This document shows positions 11,466 through 21,605 of a stretch of 64,000 nucleotides of DNA, piece after piece. The notes under the pieces were generated by a model. That model was not told the DNA's origin, did no database searches, and saw only the letters and a program-made list of their open reading frames with translations. The translations under genes and the position numbers were made by a program. Origin of the DNA: Grifola frondosa (lineage: Eukaryota > Basidiomycota > Agaricomycetes > Polyporales > Grifolaceae); contig LUGG01000025.1 in the NCBI GenBank assembly GCA_001683735.1, forward strand, positions 496,001-560,000, given 5' to 3'. Within the stretch, counting starts at the first letter, position 1. Every line of letters starts with the position of its first letter.

Positions 11466-12336
11466 ATGCGATTCTCTATCAAGCGACCAACGAAATACAC
11501 TTCTACTCTGAATGCGCTCAAAACATCGCTGGAACTATTAGGTAAACTAGGAACTCCGGTCCCTTTTGTTCAAGCAACCGTTGAGATGTCCTTGCAAATC
11601 ATTCGGTATGCGGAGGTGAGAGTATACCGTATACTCTATGGATTACGTTTTCACTACGATATAACCCTAGACTGTGAAATGTAATAGGAAAGCATGCAAG
11701 GAGCTCGCGCGACTTGGCGGAGAGATTATGGAAGCACTGCTCCGGGCGACTGAAGGCGCGCAGGAGCACGAGCTTGATGACCTTCTCAAGCAAGACATCG
11801 CTGATTTGCAATGGTATGATCAAGTTCTAGCACTTTAGACATACGCCCGCATTCTTATTTTTATTTCAGGAGACTACGAGCAATCTTGGAGACGATGCAG
11901 ATGATGATGAAGATGCGACTCCTCAATCGCATCTTGCATCGAGATGAGCACACAGCTCAGATTGCAGAACATCGCGAACGTCTCCGGAACGCTATAGTGA
12001 TTTTTCAGGTACGTTGGCAGTCCTGGAGCGATACACGTGTGATTGACCCCATGCAATTCTACGTATTAGATCAAAAACGGTATCAGCATGCGGCGCGTCT
12101 TGATACGAAATCACCACCAGGTTGTCGGCGGTTTGAAAGAGATCCTGCGTCGGTTACCACCGACCCCGACCCAGCCCTGCGCCCACGCCCTCTCTCTGAA
12201 GACACCCACGGAACCACCTTCAAGTGAGTTTCAGAGGGTGTCAGTTCATTGGGCGGCTACTGACCACATAGCGAAGCGTTTTTTTTTTTTTGCCAAACAT
12301 CGTCACATTTCCCACCTTAAATACCCCTGGGAATAA
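11466..12336 (+). CDS. Helical-bundle domain protein (MLKL-NTD/HeLo-like family), paralog A
   Basis: Four exons can be joined, with the first intron ending at ..CCCTAG before TVKCNRKACKEL. Product segments in order: MRFSIKRPTK, LKTSLELLGKLGTPVPFVQA, EMSLQIIRYAE, NRKACKELARLGGEIMEALL, DIADLQW-RLRAILETMQMMM, RLLNRILHRDEHTAQIAEHR, ERLRNAIVIFQ, IKNGISMRRVLIRNHHQVV. This all-alpha pattern (two helices, RKACKELA, LETMQ..., final VIFQ) resembles the N-terminal helical domain of many mushroom NLR-like or kinase-linked proteins, related to MLKL or HeLo bundles. Here it stands alone, about 200 residues, with no kinase or NTPase domain following. A paralog lies inverted at 14319-15093. The last part after about 12225 may be spliced differently. 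Confidence 0.55.
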
Positions 12337-12647
12337 GCACTATTTAGGACTCGACATGTGAGGCGTTGGTTTTTGCTGTGCCCAGGTACTCGGGCGTGCA
12401 TTTGTCTTAGCTGAGAACTATATGCGTAGAATCTAGCTCACCGTACACGAGTCCCGTCCGCTATGGAACTATACTATGACTCAAACTGAGACTACCGTGT
12501 CGTTCCAAAAAAGGAAAGCTGAGTTACATATTTGGAAGTTGATTCAATGGGCTTCGAACGCTCTTCTGCTTGACAAAGTACTCCAGACGTCATCAATTCT
12601 TCCAACAAGTTATGGTGTCGTCATCAGGCATGACTTCTCACCATGGG

Positions 12648-12655
12648 TATATAAA
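12648..12655 (+). promoter_or_regulatory. TATA box of the alcohol dehydrogenase gene
   Basis: TATATAAA lies 87 bases upstream of the start codon in a region without other signals; the spacing is typical for a fungal core promoter. Confidence 0.55.
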
Positions 12656-12741
12656 CGACACAGCTCTCGTTTAAACCCCAACTCGCTTTCTCCCCTCCGC
12701 ACGTCTCGTTGACCGTCGCCTCATAAACAGACTTATCCGTT

Positions 12742-13998
12742 ATGTCTCCTCATAACGTTGAATTCAAGGGCTACGCGCTCACAGGTCTGTCTCTTATATG
12801 GTGTGAAATATATGCCTCAGATATTTACAATATCCCGCTGCTAAAGATCCGTCCAAGTGGAACGACCTAAAGGTGACATCCTTTCAACCCAAGACTTTCC
12901 AGCCAGAGGACGTAGAAATCGCTATCACCCACTGTGGTGTCTGCGGCTCTGATGTCCACACCCTCACTCAAGGCTGGGGAGACACCAAACTGCCACTTGT
13001 CGTCGGACACGAGATCGTAGGCAAAGTCACTCGTGTCGGGGACAAAGTTACCGAGTTCAAACCCGGAGATAGGGTCGGTGTTGGCGCTGCAGTCGGTAGC
13101 TGTCTCCAATGCAGAGCTTGCAAAGAGGATTACGAAAGCTACTGCCCAAAGAGCATTTCCACTTACGTGGGTATCAGCTTGGTTTCGTCTTCATATTCCG
13201 ACGCTAATTGATGCATATATGCGTGTAGAATGAGCAGTACCCTGATGGCATTGTGACGCAAGGCGGGTTCTCTAGTGCGATTCGTGCGCATGAGCGTTAC
13301 GTGTTCCCTATTCCGGACGAGATCGAGTCCCGTCATGCAGCCTCCATGATGTGCGCTGGACTCACCGTCTTTTCGCCGCTCAAGACGCATGGTGCTGGTC
13401 CAGGGAAGAAGGTCGGCGTCATGGGCATAGGAGGGCTTGGTCATTATGCCGTTTTGTGGGCCAAGGCCATGGGTGCAGAGGTATATGCGTTCACGCACGA
13501 CAAGAGCAAAGTCGATGATATCAAGGAGATGGGCGCAGATCATGTCGTGGACACTGGGATCAAGGTTTGCATAACTTGCCTCATTTTTCTTCTGTTCAGA
13601 GAACTTACGTCGCCTCCTTTTCGAAATAGGACTTCCATAAGGACCTTGCTCGCACGCTTGATATTCTCATCTCCACACGGGACGTCTTCCAGGAAGACAC
13701 ACCGCTGAATGACTATCTCTCAATGCTCTTCGTGCATGGAAGGTTCATCACAGTCGGACTACCCGACTCAAACAACTCGTTGCCGACGCTCCATGCATTT
13801 GACTTCCTTCCGTGTCTCATGGGCGGAAGCAAGATTGGAAGCAAGAAAGAGTGTCTAGAGATGTTGGAACTTGCGCGGGCGAAAGGCGTCAAGCCGTGGA
13901 TTGAGGAGATGCCGATGCGCGATGTTGGGAAGGCACTCAAAGCGCTGAAGGAGAATGAGGTCAGGTATCGGTACGTGCTGACGCAGGACATCATGTAG
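12742..13998 (+). CDS. Zinc-dependent alcohol dehydrogenase, cinnamyl/ADH6-like
   Basis: Four exons with three introns (12785-12846, 13167-13228, 13565-13629) give 355 residues in clean frame. Medium-chain dehydrogenase features: catalytic zinc site in THCGVCGSDVHT and GHEIVG, and structural zinc loop CLQCRACKEDYESYCP. The Rossmann motif is VGVMGIGGLGHYAVLWAKAMG, and the end is VRYRYVLTQDIM. The family reduces aldehydes (cinnamaldehydes and other aromatic or branched aldehydes) using NADPH in the cytosol. In a wood- or litter-decaying fungus this would suit aromatic aldehyde detoxification (inference). The gene sits between two inverted helical-domain paralogs. Confidence 0.93.
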
Positions 13999-14318
13999 AG
14001 ACCTGGTTAGCATTTCTCAAACTGTCCCATCACGGTGGAATATGATGTACTGCAAGTTTCAGATCCGTTCACCGCAATCATGTACATTAGAGGAGATACA
14101 TTAGAAACTAGCACCGAATTATCAGGCCGCTCAAAATGAGTTAGCGGTGCCGGTGAGAGCCGCCACTTATGCGGACCCACACACTGATACACGACCAAAC
14201 TCTCTCAGCTTAGGTACCCCTACAAAGCTCCCCTTTGGGAAAAAAAAAAAGGAAGGACCCTGTCACAGGACCAGATCTGTCAGTCGGAGTGAATTAGCTC
14301 CCAGCTTCTCGGACGTAC

Positions 14319-15093
14319 TTAGAAACGGGGGAGCACGTGTACGGGAACGTTGCCCGGCATTTGGCCAGCGTATAGGCTGTTATCGATGATGCTCGAAGGC
14401 AGCTGGGAAGAGATTTTTTCCAGGGTCGAGAGGACCTCTTGGTGGTTGCGCGCCAAGACAAACCGCATGCTGATGCCGTTTCTTATCTGTATAGGTCAAG
14501 GCATAGCACGCTTTGAATTTCAACGAATCTATGGGTGAGGCCCACCTGAAAGACCGCCATCGCATTCTTCAGGCACTCTCGATGCTCCGCTATCTCGCCA
14601 GTGTGCTTGTCGCGGTGGAGAAAGCGGTGGAGCAGGCGCTGTCGCGTCATCAGCTGAACAGTGGTGCTGACCCTGTCGAGTCGCCTACAGTGTGAACATG
14701 CATCAGCACATAATCTACCGAAGGCAATAATAGGGTGCCTGCCATTGCAAGTCTGCTATGTCCAGCATCAGGCGGTCGTCGAATTCATGTGCTTGCGCAC
14801 CCTCGGTCGCTCTGAGGAGGGCCTCGGTTATCTCTCCGACAAGCTGTGCGAGTTCCTTGCACGCCTTGCGGTTCCCCTGCACGACCTGGTGGGCTGAGAT
14901 CAGCATGACCTGGTGGCTGGACTCTGTGCGCTACGCTTGTCACCTCGGCATACTGCATGATTTGCAGCGATGTCCCAACGATCGCTTGAACAAATGGGAC
15001 TGGGGACCCGAATTTTCCAAACAGTTCCAGAGACAGTTTGGTCACTTTCACGGCAGAGGAACAGCGCTTAGCTCGGCGCATGCTGTTATTCAT
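14319..15093 (-). CDS. Helical-bundle domain protein, paralog B (inverted)
   Basis: On the minus strand this matches paralog A exon for exon: KLSLELFGKFGSPVPFVQAI, GTSLQIMQYAE, GNRKACKELAQLVGEITEAL, DIADLQW-RLDRVSTTVQLM, RLLHRFLHRDKHTGEIAEHR, ECLKNAMAVFQ, IRNGISMRFVLARNHQEVL. It ends IDNSLYAGQMPGNVPVHVLP-RF, about 200 residues. The third exon junction (DLQW/RL) can only be made with a GC donor (GCAGGC); paralog A has GTATGA at the same place. Either this is a GC-AG intron or the gene is losing function. The family assignment (MLKL-NTD/HeLo-like helical bundle) is inferred from pattern only. Confidence 0.5.
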
Positions 15094-15355
15094 GTGCGTA
15101 GCGATGGGGAAACACAGACGGGACGTGTTGAAGAGAGACTACAGAGCAGGTCTGTAGTTGCAACAGAGAGCGCACAGATAGGCAAATTCCAAGAGGGGCA
15201 TGAGAAGACGATGTTCGAAATCCAGATATCACAGCCACAACATTGACAGCCTGTATTCTGAAGCCGATCATTGCAGAGGGCAATTGTTTTCCCTGCTATA
15301 TGAAATTCTCGACTTGATATTACATGATGCGAGCTGCGTGGTCATTTAAGGAGTC

Positions 15356-16753
15356 ACTCCCAGTGAAAAGTCCGGATAAGCAGAACGAGGAATATCGAGG
15401 CAGATCACGGCGCCTCGTTGATACCTCGGCATATCCAGGCAAGTCACTGTCAGATCTTGTCAGATCTGACTTCATTGCTCGTCAACTCAATGTCGAGACG
15501 ACAAACATGATTCTAGTTCGTGTTTCGCGGCCGGCTCGTGCTTTGTTTTGCACAACAGGCTACTGTCGCAGCGCGCTACGCAATTGCGTGACACTCTGTG
15601 TTGCTTCGTCTTGTCCATCCGCTCCCTTTGCACATAACGACAGCGCATCGCCGCGTGACTTAAGTATCTTGACGTGGCATGCCCTTCCTCCGTCGGACTT
15701 GTTCCCTACCACTATCTATCACCATCCTGTGTTATATCTCCTATGGGCTTCCCTCGACCTCTATGTCCTCAGTAACTCCTTGACTGCCTCTTCTAGCTTG
15801 AATCCATCTTGTGAGCACTTGAAAGTTACAGAATACCAGAACAAGGGTCAGTCTTCGCTGTATCCTCTCCCGTGCTTCCGGCCAAACTCTCTCCGTAGAA
15901 ATTGGCTTGATCCCGAACAACCGCCACCGCCGCCGCCGCATCGTACACAGTGTGAGTGTCCACGAATCGTGTCACGTTCGCAAACTTCGCGTCAAGCTCG
16001 AGTTGTGTGCCGTCTGCACACTCAATGTCGCCTGTGTTAGGTATGTCAATCATATCGCACTCGAATTGTGCGCCACCTGCGCACTTGGCGTTGTTGTCAC
16101 TGACCATCACGTCTGCGAATTTACCGTCTCCGAGTCCCTTCTTCGAGCACATGGTGTTAAATGGTATGTGTGAAGTGCTTCGCACCTGTAGACTGTGCTG
16201 ATGGCCTCCGTGCAGTGCTCTTATCTCCCCATGGAGCGAACTTTCCTATTTCTGGTATGTTCATGTTCAAATCTATCTGGCGAGAGCATATACTGACAAT
16301 ATATCGACATTCCTAGATGCATAATTCGACATTTGAGACCGAATTCGGCAGTACGCCGCAACACAGCATTTGTGAGTGCACAAAAACCCACATAGTGTCG
16401 TATATATAGCTGACATTCTGCTGTGATAGCATTCAGCCCACTTTGCACCGCTAGCGATGTGGCATGGTGGGGTGGAGCGGGAGCGGGGACGGGAGTGGTG
16501 GGGTCCGGGGCGGGAATCGTAGTGGCAGATTAAGGCTGCGCGAGGCGCGCAAATGTACCTAGTTCTGCATGGATGTGCCGTGATTTACCAATATATACAA
16601 TGTGTCATTCCTGGATTTGCCTGGATATTCCGTGACCCAAATCTCGAGGAGTCTCATTTTTCCTCGGAATATCGAGGCAGATCACGGCGGGCGCTTAACC
16701 GTGATCTGCCTGGATATTCCTGGATCTGCTTATCCAGACTTTTCACTGGGAGT
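15356..16753. mobile_element. 1.4-kb terminal-inverted-repeat element, non-autonomous
   Basis: The left end (15356-15410) and right end (16699-16753) are 55-bp inverted repeats with about four mismatches. Both begin ACTCCCAGTGAAAAGTC and continue through GGATAAGCAG to CAGATCACGG. A further copy of the inner part of the repeat next to the right end (about 16668-16692) makes a local palindrome. No transposase is visible inside; the element carries the hypothetical ORF at 15826-16152. No clear target-site duplication can be read because the outermost bases are themselves near-palindromic. It looks like a non-autonomous DNA transposon, possibly one that has captured host sequence. Confidence 0.75.
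15826..16152 (-). CDS. Hypothetical protein inside the TIR element
   Basis: The open frame starts MCSKKGLGDGKFADVMVSDN and ends GEDTAKTDPCSGIL, 108 residues. It contains an internal near-repeat: CAGGAQFECD against CADGTQLELD, and DGKFADV against DAKFANV. There is no signal peptide or known domain. It lies wholly inside the inverted-repeat element, so it may be a captured gene fragment. I do not recognise a function. The uninterrupted frame and repeat structure favour real coding sequence over chance, but only weakly. Confidence 0.35.
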   Translation of the reverse strand: MCSKKGLGDGKFADVMVSDNNAKCAGGAQFECDMIDIPNTGDIECADGTQLELDAKFANVTRFVDTHTVYDAAAAVAVVRDQANFYGESLAGSTGEDTAKTDPCSGIL

Positions 16754-19176
16754 CACTAGTCAGGATCTCAAAGGGTAGTCGACGACTCAGATGCTGTGGC
16801 TTACTGTTGACAGGCGGAAGTTTGGCCTCTGAGATGATTGAGAGTACAACCCGAATGACTAAATCAATGCAGTGGAGCAAATCAATGTATAAATAACAAA
16901 AACTGTTGGCAAATGTTGCAAAAGCGATACGGACCAACTTGAGCTGTAAATTTTGTGGCAAATATTGCGGAAGCGCTTAGGTTCTGAAGCCACGTGGCGT
17001 TGAAACTCCGTGCCACCAAGTCGAAAGCTCCCGCTCACGATGTTCCCTCCTCATGCGATTATCAGTCTGAGGCCTGACGGTGAAAAGCTTGCCCAGAATG
17101 TATACATGTTGGATTACTTGGAATTAGCACTCTCATCGCGGTTACCAATTAGTGTTACTTCCGTTGACCCACGGGCCCATCAAACCGGCGGAGGTCCATA
17201 TCTCGTCCCGCCTCGTCCGTTCTTGTTTAATATCTTTACAACTAAGTACCCTGCTCAAATTGTACTAATGAAAATACTAAGGAGACCGGAGGTACCACCA
17301 TGAATGACAGGAGGGCTCCTTCCCATCGTATCCTGGCTGTTCTGTATTGCTTAACTTCCAAAGTCTTCTATAAACAGAGTATGATACCACCTATTCTTCG
17401 CTCTTCGTATGTTATTAACCTCCTTCACGTTAGTAGCTGACTTAGGCATGCAGCTTGCGCGGATCATCTTTCGTGCGCAGTCCTAGACACTGACTCTCAG
17501 GACATGTCATTATCCTATTGCTTCCGTGTAATCGGGTGGCGATTCTGATGACAAAATCACCGCCCAAACCATAGCAGGTACTCAGTTTTCTATTGACGGT
17601 TCGAAGCTTTGATGCGTCTTACCGCAGATACGCTGATCTCTGGCGGCTGCCATACTCGTCGGCTCGGTTGCCTGCCGCTGCCGCACCTTGTGATCCATTT
17701 TCAGACCAAGCCCATATCGGCAATGTCGATCATACGAACACAAAGATCATATTCACGTTGCAGAGGATGAACTGCTCTAGAACAATCACACAATCACATC
17801 TGCGCTGTACGCCTAAGACGTTTTTCTTACTGCATAGCGGTGAAATGATTGACCGTTAGGTATGTTTGCGCTTGGATGCTGTACTGTTTGCTCTCAACAG
17901 ATGCAGAATGGATGTCCAGTGGAATCACTGGGCGCGAATGTTCACGGGAGGTGAGGTGCCGGTTGGTACCGGTCGGCGACAGCTTGAAGTTAGATCTGGG
18001 CCCTGACGATCGTATCATCGTCGATTTGTCTATCTACGAATATAAATCCAATTTACGCGCTATTCATGCATAGTCAAGGAAAGGTGGGCATTGCATAGCT
18101 ACTCTGACCCAACCAGTGATTACAAGATTGCAGCGTCTGCTACTTGGGCTTGGAACTTGCCTTGTGGAACTGGAGTGTGCAGGCAAGTCACTAGCTTGGT
18201 TGCCTCATCTTCAGCGGCGCTCTTCATTTGATCCAGAACCCAACTGAGTCCCAACTGCTTACCGACCAAGACTTCAACGATAGGAAACCCGACGGAATGG
18301 TGCATGACCTAATAAATATCACAATGCTGACTTTTGACATCCTCAGACGAAAGCTAACTTGACTTTCTCTGATCCAAACGAGCTGTGCGGCTGCTATCTG
18401 CAGTTTCGGATTTTCGCTAATCCCAGACTTTAACAGTGCCTACCAGGGTAGCCATCTAACAGGGTACGTATCCACCTTAGATATTCCAGGGCAACGGACT
18501 TAAGCCGTATGACAACGTGCAATGTGTCATAAATCGCGGGAACGAGGGCGTTTAAGGTCCTCGCCACCGACTTTCCAAAAACAGACTTTAATTTACATCG
18601 TAGGCGAGTCCGTTTATCAGTCATCACAATCAAAAAACTAACTAGCGTACTCTTGCGTTTGGTGTTCCGACCGTTAGGGCGCAGCGGGTAGCCTTCAGTG
18701 TCTTCTATGGTGGAAGACATTATCGGCAGTTACTAGAGGGCCCCCAATCCAAGACGCTGTTGCGCAGCTTTCTGCCTTGCCAGCCGTTCAGTCTTGCAAT
18801 GAAGTGCTATTCCACCAAAACTCGCTGATATCATCATCATTTGGCAAGCGACACGATCGGAGACAAGGATATACCCTAATATGGACGCGTGGTGAAAAAT
18901 TGTCCGGCTACGCTGCGTGAGTAAAGGGTACATGCTGTTGTGCACACGAGGCTCACAATCTTAAGCGAACTTACCTCTCAAGGTCAAGCAGGGTCAAGTT
19001 ATCTATATATGATGTTCTGATGGCACCAGCCGAAGACGTGTTGGTATCTTCCTTCTCGAATCTCCATCTGGAAATTTATTTGGTTGTCGAAGACATAAGT
19101 AGTCAGCTCAGCCTTCCCAATTTTTCATCCTCTTCTCGTCTCCCCTGTTTCGCCTCCCTGATTCAGTGACCTCGAG
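16754..19176. other. Gene-poor region with fragmentary open frames
   Basis: No gene can be assigned with confidence. Intron-like borders occur at 17861-17900 (GTATGT...CAACAG) and several short minus-strand frames lie at 18120-18945, but no conserved domain emerges when they are joined. The region may contain decayed genes. Around 19020-19176 is the promoter of the acyl-CoA oxidase gene. Confidence 0.4.
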
Positions 19177-21236
19177 ATGGCTTCCACAGCTCCTCGACGA
19201 ACGCTCCCCCTTTTGCAAAACACGATGTTCAGCACCCCCGTTCACTCAATGGACAATCGAGATCGGGCATGGCGATCCTACGAGAAAGCGAAGGCTACAG
19301 GTCTTGCTTATGGTATGTCTGTAATGGACCATCTCGTCCAATTCGTAATTCTGAAGACTATGGTCCTTCTCCTAGACCTAACGATACATGATTTCTTCTC
19401 ACTCACACCGAAGTTCTGGGAGTTGCATAACGATCCAATCGTTCTTCTTGATGGAGGTGCAATCACAACTACTCACCATTCAGTACAACCTGTGCGCTGG
19501 AACAATAGCCAGGTACACTAAGAACAGGCCCGAACTTATTCCTCTGGTAGAGGACCTACTAAAGTATCGCAAACAGTTCGTGACTCCCTAGAATCCACAA
19601 CGACCCGCACTAATCCAGATATTAGTGGTCAGTTTTTGATGACTGAATTGGGACATGGGCTCGACATTGGTAACATTGAGACTACCGCGACACTTCTCCC
19701 TTCCGGGGAGTTCCTCCTTAACTCTCCGACGCCGCAAGCTGCAAAGTAAGTCCGCCCACATATTTTCACAAAGTGTATAGCTCACGAATGCTGCAGATTT
19801 ATGCCCCCACCGTCCCTGCTGGAACTCCCTGCATTGCCATTGTCTTTGCTCGATTGATTGTCAACAAGGAAGACCGCGGACATAGGCCATTTATTGTCGC
19901 TTTGAATGATGGTACTCAAATGTGTACAGGTGTCCAGTCGAAGTACGTAAAGTAGAATTTTATCAGTGGTCTTCCAGTTCAATTCGTTCCTCAGATTGCT
20001 TCCATTCCGCGGTGGACCCCATCCCGTCACCCACTCTATGACGACCTTCCACAACGTTCGTTTACCCTATTCAGCACTACTCGGTTCTCTCCAGAAGCCC
20101 GCGAACTTCCATACCAATCTCATGGACATCATTTGGCGCATCACCATTGGCACGATTGCCTTGGGATGTCTGGCGTTGCCCTTCATGCAAAGCTATGCGA
20201 CTATCGGGACGATGTACAGTCTCCGCCGGTGTATCGGCAGTCCCGCCAATCGCATGCCGATCTTGCAATTCCGCACTCAACAGGCGCCAATATTGAGCGT
20301 CACGGCATCAGCATACATGATGCAGGCTCTTCAGCGCTGGGCTATCGAGCAGTTCTGTGACGAGCGACTTGATTCCCGCGTTCGTCATGGTATCGCGGCT
20401 ATTTTTAAAGCCGTGATGGTGCAACACACCCAAGCGGGGTGTATGGGTGTATCTGAGCGGTGTGGTGCGCAAGGGCTCTTCGCGCACAATCAGATGACGG
20501 CCCTTCATGTGAGTCTTTCTCTTTTTCTACGCGACGCGAAGCTTACTATTTCTCGTTTGCTTCCGCCAGAATGAAATGCGCGGGATTGCCATCGCAGAAG
20601 GAGACATTCTCGGTCTCTCTATCAGTACGTCTTGCTATCCCTAGTTCAATGTGTACGTGTGACTAATCGCTTTCTATAGGGCTTGTAACAGAGATCCTCA
20701 TTGGTCGGTATGAGATGCCGCCCTCCATCAATCCTACGAGTCTGCTCGCGCGTCACGAAGCTGGGCTCTTCAAAGAGCTGCGTGAAACGATCGCATCCGT
20801 CCCGCACCACCGAAGCTCAGAAGTCAATCGCCTCATTCTCCCACACAGTCAGGCAATGGTGGAGGCGATGGGCCACCGCATGGCATATGACGCAGCGGTC
20901 GCGGCAGGGGTCAGACCTTGCCTGATTGACCTCTACGTGGCGAACGCCGTGAAGTTGGATCCTGCGTGGTACGCGGAGAATGCCCACCTGGGCAGGCGTG
21001 CCCAAGCAGATATGGAGACAAAGGCCATGGACGAGGTGCTGCCTCTGCTCGGCACGCTCGTGCGCGAGATGGACGTCATCCCGTATATCACCGCCCCAAT
21101 TGTGTCCGATGAGCTCTGGTCCGCTTTCGTTGGGTCGCTGCAGGTCTTCAAGGGTAATGGCAAAGTAGATGTCTTCCATGAACAGGGACCGGACCTATTT
21201 ACTCCAGACGCTGAGATGGTGAGATCTCATCTGTGA
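19177..21236 (+). CDS. Acyl-CoA oxidase/dehydrogenase family protein, two frameshifts
   Basis: The joined exons read as a flavoprotein of the acyl-CoA oxidase family, normally peroxisomal and making trans-2-enoyl-CoA plus H2O2. Landmarks: LLTIQYNLCAGTIARYTKNR, GQFLMTELGHGLDIGNIETT, ATLLPSGEFLLNSPTP, NKEDRGHRPFIVALNDG, PVTHSMTTFHNVRLP, FRTQQAPIL, ERCGAQGLFAHNQM, NEMRGIAIAEGDILGLSI, LIGRYEMPPSINPTSLL, FKGNGKVDVF. No PTS1 signal is seen at the C-terminus. From 19960 to the stop the frame is clean. In the first third two frame changes are needed, at about 19465-19473 (before LLTIQYN) and about 19803-19810 (a run of C after KFMPP). These are pseudogene lesions or base errors in short runs. Confidence 0.8.
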
Positions 21237-21605
21237 CGTTCATATGGCATGTAAACTCTCTTACGTTCTTCCTGCCCTTTAAAGTATACTGAACTAGTCC
21301 CAGTCTTTCTGAGTTATGTGATGTAAGCTAAGAGCCAGTCCATTTATTCCTGGTGTGCTTGTACAACTTGTTGTAATGCCATAGCTATGACGAGAATTGA
21401 AATTGAATCTTCCCAATTTATGTCTGTGGACTCCGGACAAACAACGCGTTGCCTCACTGCGCTCACCACATCGTCTCGCGGCAATTTTTTGGGAAAAGTC
21501 TTCTATTGTGTTTACTGACCACACACTTTCTAACCCCATCCTCTCAACGCATTCTTTTCTATTACGGCCAACCCCCTGTGGCTCCCAGAGAGCCACAGGC
21601 CTGTG

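Noticed and set aside
15324..16040. 238-codon plus-strand open frame across the TIR element
   Set aside because: It begins outside the element, crosses its terminal repeat, is low in protein-like features and overlaps a better minus-strand frame.
17010..18073. Several short plus-strand frames with intron-like borders
   Set aside because: Joining them gave no conserved domain or consistent frame.
18120..18945. Possible minus-strand two- or three-exon gene
   Set aside because: Fragments do not resemble a known family and splice phases are arbitrary.
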